64,000 bases of DNA, taken from assembly GCF_014466955.1 (NCBI RefSeq), contig NZ_AP023396.1, positions 6,572,001 to 6,636,000 on the forward strand. Reading direction: 5' to 3'. Shown piece by piece: positions 1 to 9,520 of this stretch; the first letter of the stretch is position 1; every line of letters starts with the position of its first letter. The translations under genes were made by a program, and so were the position numbers. The notes beneath the pieces are model-generated. The model saw only the letters and a list, made by a program, of their open reading frames with translations, was not told the DNA's origin and did not search any database. The DNA is from Nocardia wallacei (GTDB lineage: Bacteria > Actinomycetota > Actinomycetes > Mycobacteriales > Mycobacteriaceae).

Positions 1-986
1 CGCTGACGGCGTTCGAGGAGCCCGACCCGGCCGTGCGCCGCGACGTGCTGTGGCTGTCCGCCGACGAGGTGCGCGGCGTCGCGCGGCGCAGCCTGCACAT
101 GGCCCCGCTCTCGGTCGGCGGACTGCTGCGCAGCCGCTTGTTCGGCACCGCCACCGTCATCCTGACCTCCGCGACGTTGCAGGTCGGCGGTTCGTTCGAC
201 GGGCTGGCCGTCACCTGGGGCCTGCCGCCGCAGTCGGCGAACCGGGTCGACTCGGCCCTGGCCAACGGCGCCGAGGCGCCTTCGGACCATGCCGCGGTGC
301 GGTGGAATTCGCTGGATGTCGGTTCCCCGTTCGACCACGCCAAGTCCGGAATCCTCTACGTCGCCAAGCACCTTCCGGCTCCGGGCCGCGACGGCATGGC
401 CCCCGCGGCCCTGGACGAGATCGAGCGGCTGATCCGCGCCGCGGGCGGCCGCACTTTGGGCCTGTTCTCCTCGATGCGCGCGGCCAAGGCCGCCACCGAG
501 GTGCTGCGCCAACGACTGGACACGCCCCTGCTGTGCCAGGGCGACGATGCCACCGGGGCCCTGGTCCGCCGCTTCGCCGAGGATGCCGAGACCTCCCTGT
601 TCGGCACGCTGTCGCTGTGGCAGGGCGTCGATGTGCCCGGCCCGTCGCTGAGTCTGGTGATCCTGGACCGCATCCCGTTCCCGCGACCGGACGATCCGCT
701 GCTGGTGGCCCGGCAGCGCGCGGTGGAATCGCGCGGCGGCAACGGATTCATGGCGATCGCGGCCAATCACGCCGCGCTGCTGCTGGCCCAGGGCACCGGC
801 CGACTGCTGCGCAGCACCGACGACCGCGGCGTGGTCGCGGTGCTGGACCCGCGCCTGGTGACCGCGCGTTACGGCGCCTACCTGCGCGCCTCGCTGCCAC
901 CGTATTGGGAGACCTTCGACCCGGAGGTGGTGGCCAAGGCCCTGCAACGCCTCACCGCGACCGCGCCGACACCCACCGGCGGCTAA
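1..986 (+). CDS. dinG: DinG-type ATP-dependent DNA helicase, C-terminal part
   Basis: The C-terminal half of a superfamily 2 DNA helicase of the DinG/XPD group, which unwinds DNA during repair and replication. The reading frame enters from base 3 with no start, so the Walker A and Fe-S regions lie outside the window. Second RecA-domain motifs are visible in order: SATLQVGGSFD, LFSSMRAAK, SLWQGVDVPG and the motif VI segment QGTGRLLRSTDDRG. It stops at a TAA and faces the DoxX gene convergently across a hairpin. A dinG gene beside the glg genes matches the mycobacterial order (Rv1326c-Rv1329c), which supports the name. Confidence 0.85.
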   Translation, partial: LTAFEEPDPAVRRDVLWLSADEVRGVARRSLHMAPLSVGGLLRSRLFGTATVILTSATLQVGGSFDGLAVTWGLPPQSANRVDSALANGAEAPSDHAAVRWNSLDVGSPFDHAKSGILYVAKHLPAPGRDGMAPAALDEIERLIRAAGGRTLGLFSSMRAAKAATEVLRQRLDTPLLCQGDDATGALVRRFAEDAETSLFGTLSLWQGVDVPGPSLSLVILDRIPFPRPDDPLLVARQRAVESRGGNGFMAIAANHAALLLAQGTGRLLRSTDDRGVVAVLDPRLVTARYGAYLRASLPPYWETFDPEVVAKALQRLTATAPTPTGG

Positions 987-1098
987 ACCTCACGCCGGTG
1001 TGAATTAACTCTCAGCCCTTGGCGGAACTTCTATGCGGAACTAAATTGGTCACCGGTACTCCGGTGAACCCCCAATTCCCACATCGGATGTGCCTGTT

Positions 1099-1143
1099 GC
1101 CCCCGCGCCAAGCCCTGCACACGGTGCGGGGGCCCCACTCTTC
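1099..1143. terminator. candidate bidirectional terminator between dinG and doxX
   Basis: An 8-bp GC stem, GCCCCCGC at 1099-1106 pairing with GCGGGGGC at 1136-1143, lies in the gap between two convergent genes. There is no T tract, which is common for actinobacterial terminators, and the loop is long (29 nt), so the call rests on position and stem strength. Confidence 0.4.
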
Positions 1144-1157
1144 TGCCGCTTCCGAAC

Positions 1158-1700
1158 TCAGAGCACCCATTTGAGAATCAGGGTCACGACGCCCGCGACG
1201 ACGGCGAGCACCACCGCGCCCGTTCCCCAGACGACTCCCTGCCGCTGCCACGGGCGGCCGTTGTCGAGCGAGTAGCGCCCCGGCCCGGTGAACGCCAGCG
1301 CGGCCGCGGCCACCGCGAACAACAGACCCATCTCGTAACCCGGTCCCTCGGCGCCGCCGAACAGCCCGCTGTGCCAGGTCGCGTTGATCGCGTTGATCAT
1401 GGTGCCGAGCGCGATGGCGGCGGCGAGCGGCGTGAGCAGGCCCAGCACCAGCAGGCCGCCGCCCACCATTTCACTCAGGCCCGCGAGCGTTCCGAAGAAC
1501 TTGCCGGGGTTGTAACCCATCTGGTCGAACCCGGATGTGGTGGCGTCCCAACCCATTCCGTCGAACCAGCCGAACAATTTCTGGGCCCCGTGGACGAACA
1601 GCAGGCCGCCGAAGACGATTCGCAGGATCAGCAGGCCGATATCGGCGGCGGCGATATCGCCGGTGCGCTGGTCGGGAGCGGTGGTGGTGTGGGCTGTCAT
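1158..1700 (-). CDS. DoxX family membrane protein
   Basis: A small integral membrane protein of the DoxX/SURF4-like family (180 aa, typical length). About four hydrophobic helices are visible: residues about 22-42 after the signature LRIVFGGLLFVHGAQKLFGW, then about 75-95, 118-138 and 158-178. DoxX proteins are tied to membrane redox or thiol stress responses in mycobacteria, but the biochemical role of this copy cannot be told from sequence. A GGAG ribosome site precedes the ATG. It lies downstream of the purine permease on the same strand with a gap of about 117 bp that contains a TAGAGT hexamer (1776-1781, minus strand), so it may have its own promoter. Confidence 0.85.
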   Translation of the reverse strand: MTAHTTTAPDQRTGDIAAADIGLLILRIVFGGLLFVHGAQKLFGWFDGMGWDATTSGFDQMGYNPGKFFGTLAGLSEMVGGGLLVLGLLTPLAAAIALGTMINAINATWHSGLFGGAEGPGYEMGLLFAVAAAALAFTGPGRYSLDNGRPWQRQGVVWGTGAVVLAVVAGVVTLILKWVL

Positions 1701-1817
1701 GGCGTGTCTCCGAGTTTTCGTTCGTTAGTTTGAGCAAGCAAACCGGACTCTGGTCCGCTTCGTTCACGGGACACAACTCTAGGCGGTTCGATCGATATTC
1801 CGCGCGCTACCGGGAAG

Positions 1818-3179
1818 TTATTCGGCGAGGAAGAAGAAGTACCCGAGAAATACCGCCATAAGCACCCACATCACCCAGTGCACTTCGCGCCCGCGCCCGC
1901 GCGCGACCATCACCACCGGATAGAACAGCAGGCCCATGGCGATGCCGTTGGCGATCGAATAGGTCAGCGGCATCATGACCACCGTGATGAACGCGGGAAT
2001 CGCGTATTCCAGCTTGTGCCATTCGATTTCGCCGAGCGCGCGGGCCATCAGCACCCCGACCACCACGAGCGCCGGCGCGGTCACCGCGGGCGCGCCCGCG
2101 ACGACGGCGAACAACGGGAAGAAGAACATCGCGACGAGGAACCACGCCGCCGTCGACACCGCGGTCAACCCGGTGCGCCCGCCCGCACTCACGCCCGCGG
2201 TGGATTCGACGTACGCGGTGGTGGTGGAGGTGCCGATGATCGCGCCCGCCGTGGTGCCCACCGAATCGGCGGCCAGAGCCTGCGCCGCCCGCGGCAGCCG
2301 GCCGTCCGGACCGAGCAGCCCCGCCTGATTGGCGATGCCGATCAACGTGCCCGAGGCATCGAAGAAGTCGACGAACAGCATGGTGAGAACGACGATCGCC
2401 ATCTGCCCGGTGAACGCGTCGGGCAGGTGGACGAGAGCCTGCCCGAAGGTCTGATCCAGCCCGTGCGGCATGGCGACCACCGAGTCCGGCAACTCCACCA
2501 GCCCGCTGACGATGCCGACGACGGTGGTGGCGACGATGCCGTACAGCACCGCGCCGTGCCAGCCGAGCACCATGAAGATCACCGTCAGCAGCAGCCCGAA
2601 CAGCGCGAGCAGCGTACTACCCTTGGTGAAGTCGCCGAGGTGCACCAGGGTCGCGTCGCTGGCGACCACGACACCGGCGTTCTTCAGGCCGAGGAAGGCC
2701 ACGAACATGCCGATGCCCGCGCCGACGGCCAGTTTCATCTGCATCGGGATGGCGTCGATGATCTTCTCGCGCACCTTCGTCACGGCCAGCACGAAGAAGA
2801 TCACCCCGGACAGGAACGTGCCCGACAACGCCTCCTCCCACGGGATGCCCATGCCGAGCACCACCGAATACGCGAAGAAGGCGTTGAGGCCCATACCCGG
2901 CGCGAGCGCCACCGGATAGCGCGCCCACAACCCCATGACCAGCGTGCCGAACACGGCGGCGACGGCCGTGGCGGTGAAGACCGCTTGCGTCGGAATACCG
3001 AGCGGGCCCAGTTGCCCCCGGTCGCCGAGGACCGACGGATTCACCGCGAGCACATACGACATCGCGAGGAAGGTGACGGTGCCCGCCATGATCTCGCGCT
3101 TGTAGGTCGACCCGAGCCGGGTGACCCCGAAGTAGGAGTCGAGGCGACTCTCTGGTCGCGGCTGCGCGTCGGTACTCAT
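1818..3179 (-). CDS. NCS2 family purine permease (guanine/hypoxanthine type)
   Basis: A nucleobase:cation symporter of the NCS2 AzgA-like branch, which imports guanine, hypoxanthine or adenine across the cytoplasmic membrane. The 453 aa are hydrophobic throughout (12-14 helices expected). Family signatures seen are FLAMSYVLAVNPSVL near residue 37, GMGLNAFFAYSVV near 95, DFFDASGTLIGIANQAG near 271 and GTSTTTAYVESTAGVSAGGR near 315, the last two forming the substrate region. It starts at ATG 3179 with GGAGAC upstream. It is divergent from the acyl-CoA synthetase. Which purine is carried is not resolved. Confidence 0.88.
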   Translation of the reverse strand: MSTDAQPRPESRLDSYFGVTRLGSTYKREIMAGTVTFLAMSYVLAVNPSVLGDRGQLGPLGIPTQAVFTATAVAAVFGTLVMGLWARYPVALAPGMGLNAFFAYSVVLGMGIPWEEALSGTFLSGVIFFVLAVTKVREKIIDAIPMQMKLAVGAGIGMFVAFLGLKNAGVVVASDATLVHLGDFTKGSTLLALFGLLLTVIFMVLGWHGAVLYGIVATTVVGIVSGLVELPDSVVAMPHGLDQTFGQALVHLPDAFTGQMAIVVLTMLFVDFFDASGTLIGIANQAGLLGPDGRLPRAAQALAADSVGTTAGAIIGTSTTTAYVESTAGVSAGGRTGLTAVSTAAWFLVAMFFFPLFAVVAGAPAVTAPALVVVGVLMARALGEIEWHKLEYAIPAFITVVMMPLTYSIANGIAMGLLFYPVVMVARGRGREVHWVMWVLMAVFLGYFFFLAE

Positions 3180-3445
3180 CGTGATGTCTCCACCTCGGCC
3201 GGAGGAACAATGCCCAGGGCACCGTAGCTGCCGCGAGACACCCGTGCCATTTCAGGACGGCTAACGAGTAGCAATCCAGCCCGGCACCGGTCAGGCGTTA
3301 CTTGAAGTCACACGCAATCACCGGGCAATTTAATGAAGAATTCGCCTCCAATATGGAGGTTCTTGACCTGGGATGTGGCTGCCGTTACAAATATGTTATC
3401 CGCCGAACCGAGCTGTCGTGGCGGCCGAGCGAGAAGTGCAAGCTG
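3180..3445. other. divergent intergenic region, permease / acyl-CoA synthetase
   Basis: This 266-bp gap holds the promoters of both flanking genes. The part from 3301 to about 3420 is clearly more AT-rich than the surrounding coding DNA and its codons show weak GC3 bias, which is why the upstream extension of the synthetase frame (starts at 3302 or 3353) is treated as non-coding. I looked for a purine riboswitch core before the permease and did not find one. Confidence 0.4.
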
Positions 3446-5500
3446 TTGGTTACCGATATCGTCGAAGCGGCCACGGAGCTGTCCGCCGACCGCCGCGCAA
3501 TCTGGGATCTGCTCCTCGATCCCGAAACCTACCCTCGGCTGTTCCCCGGCATCGGCGCCTGCGAACAGTTCGAGAGCGACTCCGGGCCCGCACTGCTGCG
3601 CATGCGGCTCGGCGGCGAGACCGGCGAAATCCGCACCTTGGACGTGCACCTGGTCCCCGGGCGAACCTACGAGTTCCTCGAATTGCAGTGTCCCGCACAG
3701 GGTTGCTTCGCCGCGATCCGGCTCCGCGGCGACCAGGAGCAGACCCGCGTCAACGTCACCTTCTTCGCCCCGGGCCGGGCGCATCCGCTGGTGGCGACGC
3801 TGCCGAACGAGGCCGTGATCGACTGGACGCTGGCCGGGCTGCGACGGGTGGCCGACGTGGTGACCGGTGCGCCGACCTCGATCACGATCAACGGCGAGGA
3901 CTCTCCGATGCGGCTGCAGGTCGACGTCGCCCGCCAGATGATCTCGACCGGCGTGGTACGCACCTATCGGTTCGACAAGGGCGTGAAACAGCTACGCCGC
4001 CTGGCGAAATGGGGCTTCACGCTGGCCGGCGGCTACGCGGCGGCGGCCGCCTACGACCCGCAGCGCCCGGCGGTGATCGACGACCGCGGCATACGCACCT
4101 TCGCCGAGATCCACGAGCGGACACACGCGCTGGCGAGTGCGCTCGCCGACCTGGAGATCCGCGCCGGTGACGCGATCGGCCTGCTGTCGCGCAACCACGC
4201 CGAGATGGTCGAGATCATGGTCGCCGCCGGAAAACTCGGCGTGGACGTGGTGCTGCTCAACACCGGCCTGGCCGCCGGGCGAATCGCCGAGATCGCCGAA
4301 AGGCACGAACTCGCAGCGGTTTTCGCCGACCCCGCGCTCGCCGAACTGATCCGATATCTGCCGCCGGAGATCCCCCGATTCCCCGCCTCGGCCGATCCGG
4401 ACGATCCCGGCCGCGCCGCCGTCGACGACCTGATCGCAATGGGGCGCGGCAGTTTCGGCAAGCCGTCGCGGCCGGGGCGGCTGATCGTGCTGACGTCGGG
4501 AACCAGCGGGACCCCCAAGGGCGCGCGCCGCCCACATCCCAAGGGCTTCGGCACGGTCGCTGCCCTGCTGTCGCGAATCCCGTTGCGGATGAACGAGACC
4601 ATGCTGATCCCCGCGCCGCTGTTCCACACCTGGGGCCTGGCGGCGTTGCAGATCAGCACGCCGATCCGAGCGACGGTCGTGCTGCCGGAGCGCTTCGACG
4701 CCGAGGACTGCCTGCGGCTGATCGCCGAGCATCGGGTCACGTCGCTGATCGTGGTGCCCATCATGGTGAACCGGATCCTGGACCTGCCGCTCGCCGTTCG
4801 CGCCCGCTACGACACCTCCAGCCTGCGCGTGGTTGCCAGCTGCGGTGCACCGCTGTCCGGCGCGGCGGTGCTGCGATTCGCCGAACTCTTCGGCGCCACC
4901 CTCTACAACGTGTACGGATCCACCGAGGTGTCCTGGGCGACCATCGCCGACCCCGACGATCTGCGAGTGTCCCCGACAACGGCCGGTCGCCCGCCGCTCG
5001 GGACGAAAGTCGCTGTGCTGGGCCCGGATTCGCGGCCGGTGCCGATCGGTGCGACCGGCCGCATCTTCGTCGGCAACCACATGCTGTTCGACGGCTACAC
5101 CGACGCCGCGCCGCCGGGTGAGGCCGACGGCATGCTCGACACCGGCGATGTCGGCTACCTCGACGCCACCGGACGCCTGTTCGTCGCCGGCCGCGACGAC
5201 GAGATGATCATCTCCGGCGGCGAGAACGTCTTTCCGCGCCCGGTCGAGGAGGCCCTGTCACATCTACCGCAGGTGAGCGAGGTGGCCGTGGTCGGCGTGC
5301 CGGACCACGAATTCGGCCAGCGCCTGGCGGCTTTCGTCGTCAAGCGCGATGATTCCGGCCTGGATCCCGACATGATCCGCACCTACATCCGCAACCGCCT
5401 CGGCCGCTTCTCGGTCCCCCGCGACGTTCACTTCCTCGATGCCCTCCCCCGCAATCCCACCGGCAAGATCATGAAACGCGCTCTGGCACAGCAGAGCTGA
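3446..5500 (+). CDS. SRPBCC domain fused to acyl-CoA synthetase (AMP-binding)
   Basis: A two-domain protein. An N-terminal START/SRPBCC-like lipid-binding domain of about 150 residues (VEAATELSADRRAIWDLLLD onward, ending near DWTLAGLRRVAD) is followed by an adenylate-forming domain that would activate a fatty or aryl acid as acyl-AMP and then acyl-CoA. Adenylation motifs are intact: P-loop LTSGTSGTPKGARR, YGSTEVSW, the hinge aspartate in LDTGDVGYLD, and catalytic lysine motif NPTGKIMKRAL at the C-terminus. Start is uncertain: TTG 3446 has GAGAAG upstream and begins the domain cleanly; ATG 3353 or TTG 3302 would add up to 48 poorly biased residues. It resembles mycobacterial FadD proteins in the ligase half, but the fusion is unusual. 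Substrate unknown. Confidence 0.8.
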   Translation: MVTDIVEAATELSADRRAIWDLLLDPETYPRLFPGIGACEQFESDSGPALLRMRLGGETGEIRTLDVHLVPGRTYEFLELQCPAQGCFAAIRLRGDQEQTRVNVTFFAPGRAHPLVATLPNEAVIDWTLAGLRRVADVVTGAPTSITINGEDSPMRLQVDVARQMISTGVVRTYRFDKGVKQLRRLAKWGFTLAGGYAAAAAYDPQRPAVIDDRGIRTFAEIHERTHALASALADLEIRAGDAIGLLSRNHAEMVEIMVAAGKLGVDVVLLNTGLAAGRIAEIAERHELAAVFADPALAELIRYLPPEIPRFPASADPDDPGRAAVDDLIAMGRGSFGKPSRPGRLIVLTSGTSGTPKGARRPHPKGFGTVAALLSRIPLRMNETMLIPAPLFHTWGLAALQISTPIRATVVLPERFDAEDCLRLIAEHRVTSLIVVPIMVNRILDLPLAVRARYDTSSLRVVASCGAPLSGAAVLRFAELFGATLYNVYGSTEVSWATIADPDDLRVSPTTAGRPPLGTKVAVLGPDSRPVPIGATGRIFVGNHMLFDGYTDAAPPGEADGMLDTGDVGYLDATGRLFVAGRDDEMIISGGENVFPRPVEEALSHLPQVSEVAVVGVPDHEFGQRLAAFVVKRDDSGLDPDMIRTYIRNRLGRFSVPRDVHFLDALPRNPTGKIMKRALAQQS

Positions 5501-5527
5501 GCCGGTCACGGACCCGCACCGCCCAGC

Positions 5528-8113
5528 CTACGGGGTCGGTGCGGCGACCAGCCCCAGCTCGGCAGGACCGGACAGCAGGCGGTGACGGGGCAGGACGCGG
5601 ACGGTGTAGCCCACCGCGCCCGAGAGGGGCACGGGGGTGTCGGCGGCGTAGATCTCCACTCCGGAATCGTTTGCCGTGTGCGTCATTTCGATGGTGATGA
5701 CATCGGAGAGGTCGTCATCGGGAGACACCCGGCCCAGCACCGCCTGCACCACCACATCCGACGGCGCCAGTCCCGCCAGATCGATGCGGGCGCGCAGCGA
5801 CAGATCCGCGCCGATCACCGGGGTGTCGGGCAGGCCCGCGCTGTCCACCTGGACCACCTTCACCCGCGGCCACACCGACTCGACCCGGCGGCGGTACTCC
5901 GCCAATTCCCGCGCCCCGGCGAAATCGTCCTGCGCCACACCGGAATACGCGGCAGCGGCGGGAATGTAGTAGTCGACGGCGTAGTCGCGCACCATACGCG
6001 AGGCCAGCACCTGCGGTCCCAGGGTCTGCAGGGTGTGCCGGACCATCTCCATCCAGCGCACCGGCAGATCGTCGCCGTCGCGGTCGTAGAACCGCGGCAG
6101 CACCGCACGCTCCAGCATCTCGTACAGGGCGGCGGCCTCCAGGTCGTCGCGGCGGTGATCGTCGCGGACGCCGTCGGCGGTGGGAATGGCCCAGCCGTTC
6201 TCGCCGTCGTACATCTCGTCCCACCAGCCGTCGCGGATCGACAGGTTCAGCGAGCCGTTGAGCGCGGCCTTCATGCCCGAGGTGCCGCACGCCTCCAGCG
6301 GGCGCAGCGGATTGTTCAGCCACACATCGCATCCCCAGTACAGGTAGCGGGCCATCGACATGTCGTAGTCGGGCAGGAAGACGATGCGATGCCGCACGGC
6401 CGGGTCGTCGGCGAAGCGGACCACCTGCTGGATCAGCGCCTTGCCGCCGTCGTCGGCCGGGTGACTCTTGCCCGCCACCACCAGCTGCACCGGGCGCTCG
6501 GGATCCAGCAGCAGCGCACGCAGCCGCTGCGGATCGCGCAGCATCAGCGTCAGTCGCTTGTAGGTCGGCACCCGGCGCGCGAATCCGACCGTGAGCACGT
6601 TCGGATCGAAAACGTCGTCGACCCAGGTCAATTCGGCGGGCGCGGCACCGCGCTCCAGCCACGAGGCCCGCACTCGGCGACGCACCTCTGCGACCAGCTT
6701 GCCGCGCAGGGTATTTCGCGTAGACCACAGCTCGCGCAGGTCGATGTCGCGCAGTCGCTCCCAGCCGCGCGCCTCCTCCACCAGTTCGGGGCCGACGAGC
6801 TCCCGGGCCTTGTCTATCCACTCCCGCGCCGCCCAGGTGGGGGCGTGCACACCGTTGGTGACCGAGCCGATGGGCACCTCGGCGGCATCGAAACCCGGCC
6901 ACAGCGACGCGAACATGGCGCGGCTGACCTCGCCGTGCAACCGCGACACCCCGTTGGCGCGCTGAGCCAGTCGCAACCCGAGGTGCGCCATGTTGAACAC
7001 CGACGGATCGGCCTCGCGCCCGAGCGCCACGATGCGATCCACGGAAACGCCAGGCAGCAGCGGAGATTCGCGTTCGCCGTGCGCTCCGCCGAAGTAGCGC
7101 CGGACCAGGGCGACCGCGAACCGGTCGATTCCGGCGGGCACCGGGGTGTGCGTGGTGAATACCGTGCCCGCCCGGACCGCGGTCAGCGCCGCGTCGAAAT
7201 CCATTCCGGCGGCCATGAATTCGCGGATCCGCTCGATGCCCAGGAAACCGGCGTGGCCCTCGTTCATGTGGAAGACGTCCGGGTCGGGCAGCCCGTGGGC
7301 GTGGGTGTAGGCGCGTACCGCCCGCACGCCGCCGATGCCCGCCAGGATCTCCTGTTTGATGCGATGGTCCTGATCGCCGCCGTAGAGGCGATCGGTCACC
7401 GCACGCAGCTCCGGATCGTTGTCGGCGATATCGGAATCCAGCAGCAGCAACGGAATCCGGCCCACCTGCGCGATCCACACCCGCGCCCGCAGCACACGGC
7501 CCTCCGGCATCGGCACGTGCACCAGCACAGGCGCACCCGACTCGGTGAGCAACCGCAGCGGCAGGCCCTGCGGATCCAGATCCGGGTAGCGCTCGGCCTG
7601 CCAGCCGTCCGCGGTCAGCGACTGCCGGAAGTATCCGGACCGGTACAGCAGACCCACGCCGATGAGCGGCAGCCCCAGATCGGACGCGGCCTTCAGATGA
7701 TCGCCCGCGAGGATCCCGAGCCCACCCGAATAGTTCGGCAGCACCTCGGTCACGCCGAACTCCATCGAGAAGTAGGCGATGGCCCGCGGCAGGTGCTCGG
7801 CCCGGTCGCCGTCCGACTGCCGATCGAACCAGCTCGGCCGCTCCAGATAGTCCCGCAGACCGGCCGCCGCGGCGTCCACCGCGCGGATGTAGGCGGCATC
7901 GGCGGCCAGTTCGTCGAGCCGGGCCGCGGGCACCTCCCCCAGCATCCGCACCGGATCCCGCCCGACCTCCACCCACAGCCCCGGATCCAGCTCGGCGAAC
8001 AGATCCTGCGTCGGCATATGCCACGACCACCGCAGATTCGTCGCCAGTTCAGCGAGCGCCGACAACCGCTCGGGCAGATGGGCACGGACCGTGAACCGAC
8101 GCAATGCCTTCAC
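5528..8113 (-). CDS. glgP: alpha-glucan (glycogen) phosphorylase
   Basis: A GT35 phosphorylase that releases glucose-1-phosphate from the non-reducing ends of alpha-1,4-glucan in the cytosol. The 861 aa match the mycobacterial GlgP size (about 863) and architecture: an N-terminal DUF3417 region from MKALRRFTVRAHLPERL, then the phosphorylase fold. The pyridoxal-phosphate lysine lies in CGTSGMKAALNG, near residue 610. Other conserved blocks are LPNYSGGLGILAGDHLK, VFHMNEGHAGFL and PIGSVTNGVHAPTW. It belongs to the glg locus with glgB and glgE but is separated from them by a regulator gene. In M. tuberculosis glgP is transcribed away from glgE, so orientation differs here. Confidence 0.95.
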   Translation of the reverse strand: MKALRRFTVRAHLPERLSALAELATNLRWSWHMPTQDLFAELDPGLWVEVGRDPVRMLGEVPAARLDELAADAAYIRAVDAAAAGLRDYLERPSWFDRQSDGDRAEHLPRAIAYFSMEFGVTEVLPNYSGGLGILAGDHLKAASDLGLPLIGVGLLYRSGYFRQSLTADGWQAERYPDLDPQGLPLRLLTESGAPVLVHVPMPEGRVLRARVWIAQVGRIPLLLLDSDIADNDPELRAVTDRLYGGDQDHRIKQEILAGIGGVRAVRAYTHAHGLPDPDVFHMNEGHAGFLGIERIREFMAAGMDFDAALTAVRAGTVFTTHTPVPAGIDRFAVALVRRYFGGAHGERESPLLPGVSVDRIVALGREADPSVFNMAHLGLRLAQRANGVSRLHGEVSRAMFASLWPGFDAAEVPIGSVTNGVHAPTWAAREWIDKARELVGPELVEEARGWERLRDIDLRELWSTRNTLRGKLVAEVRRRVRASWLERGAAPAELTWVDDVFDPNVLTVGFARRVPTYKRLTLMLRDPQRLRALLLDPERPVQLVVAGKSHPADDGGKALIQQVVRFADDPAVRHRIVFLPDYDMSMARYLYWGCDVWLNNPLRPLEACGTSGMKAALNGSLNLSIRDGWWDEMYDGENGWAIPTADGVRDDHRRDDLEAAALYEMLERAVLPRFYDRDGDDLPVRWMEMVRHTLQTLGPQVLASRMVRDYAVDYYIPAAAAYSGVAQDDFAGARELAEYRRRVESVWPRVKVVQVDSAGLPDTPVIGADLSLRARIDLAGLAPSDVVVQAVLGRVSPDDDLSDVITIEMTHTANDSGVEIYAADTPVPLSGAVGYTVRVLPRHRLLSGPAELGLVAAPTP

Positions 8114-8208
8114 CCGAATGACCCTACATGACGCGGTAGGATCCGCCGAGCTGGATCAATGTCCTGACCTGCGGCGAACCCAGAACGCAGACCTACGACA
8201 GGCACTGG

Positions 8209-9315
8209 TCAGCTCACGCCGTGGCATGGTGCATACGTGTCCCGGAACGCCTCACGCACTATGGCCGCGTCCGGAGCGCCACGCCCCTCTATCCCGGAGA
8301 CGACCTCGGACACCCGCCAGTAGTTCGACGGCACCAGACGCCCGGACGCAACCGCAGTGAGGGCCGCGTCCGCTGCTTCCTCGGGTTTGTCGGCCGCCAC
8401 CAGGGCGAGACCCAAGTCCAAGTTCGCCGATGCGATCCGGCGTGGCCGGGCGGACTCAGCGGCCTTCAGATCGGCAAGAACATGGCGCGCGTACGACTCG
8501 GCCGCCGGGTCACCCAGCCAGGACAACGTGGTAGCCACGTAGGCGTCCGACTTGGCCGGGTCGTACCGAAAATGGTGTTCCGGCCTGTCGGGTGTGCTCA
8601 GCCCGGAAACCAGGCGCGCGACCTTGCGCAGAGCCCCGTAGGTTCCCTCGCTGTTTCCGAGTCGCGCCAGGGCCCGCCCTTCCTGTGCCGTTGCTTGGAT
8701 GAAAGCCGAACTGTCCTCGGGTGCGATTTCCTGTGCAGCGCGGGACAATTCAGCGGCAACGGCGAATTTTCCAGCCGTAAGCCGTTCCCACGCACGGGTT
8801 TCCAGGCACCAGCCGGAAATTTCTCGGTGCTCGGCTTCCAGCGAAGCCTGCCATGCGGCATGTCCTCTTGCCGCAGCGTCAGGCAGTTCTCCCAGGTCGA
8901 CATGACAAGTGCTAGCCAACAGATTCAACCATCCGACAACGACAACCAGCCGCCGGTGCTGGCTCAGCGTCTTCTTGGCGTCCATCAATTTCGCGGCGAA
9001 TCCGAGATGGTGCCGGATGCGTGTAAGGAGTTCCTCAGCCGGTGTGGTCGGATATGCCGACGCCAGATCGTCTACGGCCGACTCCAGCCGGTCGAGGGTG
9101 TCCCCGCCGATATCCGATGCGGCGATCCGAAGTACCCAATTGACGCGATCTGCTCCACACACCCGCTCATACCAAGTGATCACCTCGGCCGTAGGAGTCC
9201 GAACACCTGTCTCGTAATGCCCGAGTGCGGCTTTCGAGTACGGCACCTGTCGCGCCATCTCGGACAGCGACAGTCCGGCCGCCTCCCGCGCGGCGCGTAG
9301 TGCAGTGTGATCCAC
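8209..9315 (-). CDS. XRE-type HTH regulator with TPR-like C-terminal region
   Basis: A DNA-binding protein of about 368 aa. The N-terminal 60 residues form a Cro/C1 helix-turn-helix: LRAAREAAGLSLSEMARQV, then YSKAALGHYETGVRTPTAEV. The rest is alpha-helical with repeated A-rich pairs (WQASLEAEHREISGWCLETR, AAELSRAAQEIAPEDSS) like a TPR solenoid sensor. GTG 9315 was chosen because the protein then begins right before the HTH; a TACGAT hexamer lies 6 nt upstream, suggesting a leaderless message, and no ribosome site is seen. It sits between glgB and glgP, where mycobacteria have no such gene. The ligand and targets are unknown; control of glgP is possible but not shown. Confidence 0.75.
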   Translation of the reverse strand: MDHTALRAAREAAGLSLSEMARQVPYSKAALGHYETGVRTPTAEVITWYERVCGADRVNWVLRIAASDIGGDTLDRLESAVDDLASAYPTTPAEELLTRIRHHLGFAAKLMDAKKTLSQHRRLVVVVGWLNLLASTCHVDLGELPDAAARGHAAWQASLEAEHREISGWCLETRAWERLTAGKFAVAAELSRAAQEIAPEDSSAFIQATAQEGRALARLGNSEGTYGALRKVARLVSGLSTPDRPEHHFRYDPAKSDAYVATTLSWLGDPAAESYARHVLADLKAAESARPRRIASANLDLGLALVAADKPEEAADAALTAVASGRLVPSNYWRVSEVVSGIEGRGAPDAAIVREAFRDTYAPCHGVS

Positions 9316-9340
9316 ACCCCAATCGTAGACAGGCTGAGGT

Positions 9341-9520
9341 TCACCGATATCGAAACCGTTTCTCCCCGTCTGAGTTTCGCACGATGGTCGTTCGGAAGGC
9401 GATTGGTATGACCGGTATATCGGCGGGTCCTCTGCTGGTTGCGGTTTTGCCGCTCGCGATATAGCTCTGGGCTGTCCTGTGGCCGTACGACTGATCAAAC
9501 TCAATGTCTTCGCCCGACAT
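9341..9520 (-). CDS. possible small hypothetical protein
   Basis: A 59-codon frame starting at ATG 9520 with GAGAAGG 3 nt upstream and ending 25 bp before the XRE regulator start. The predicted product is hydrophilic and basic towards the end (IVRNSDGEKRFRYR). No family is recognised. Its codon bias is weaker than that of the neighbours. It could equally be the untranslated promoter region of the regulator, so it is listed with low confidence because of the ribosome site and position. Confidence 0.22.
   Translation of the reverse strand: MSGEDIEFDQSYGHRTAQSYIASGKTATSRGPADIPVIPIAFRTTIVRNSDGEKRFRYR

Noticed and set aside
1878..3227. A 449-codon plus-strand frame opposite the purine permease
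   Set aside because: Charged, low-complexity antisense translation; the permease frame has clear family motifs and a ribosome site.
3180..3301. Purine riboswitch ahead of the NCS2 permease
   Set aside because: The conserved three-way junction core could not be found on the minus strand; actinobacterial permeases usually lack it.
5582..8131. An 849-codon plus-strand frame opposite glgP
   Set aside because: Antisense shadow of GlgP; His/Arg/Gln-rich translation typical of reversed GC-rich codons.
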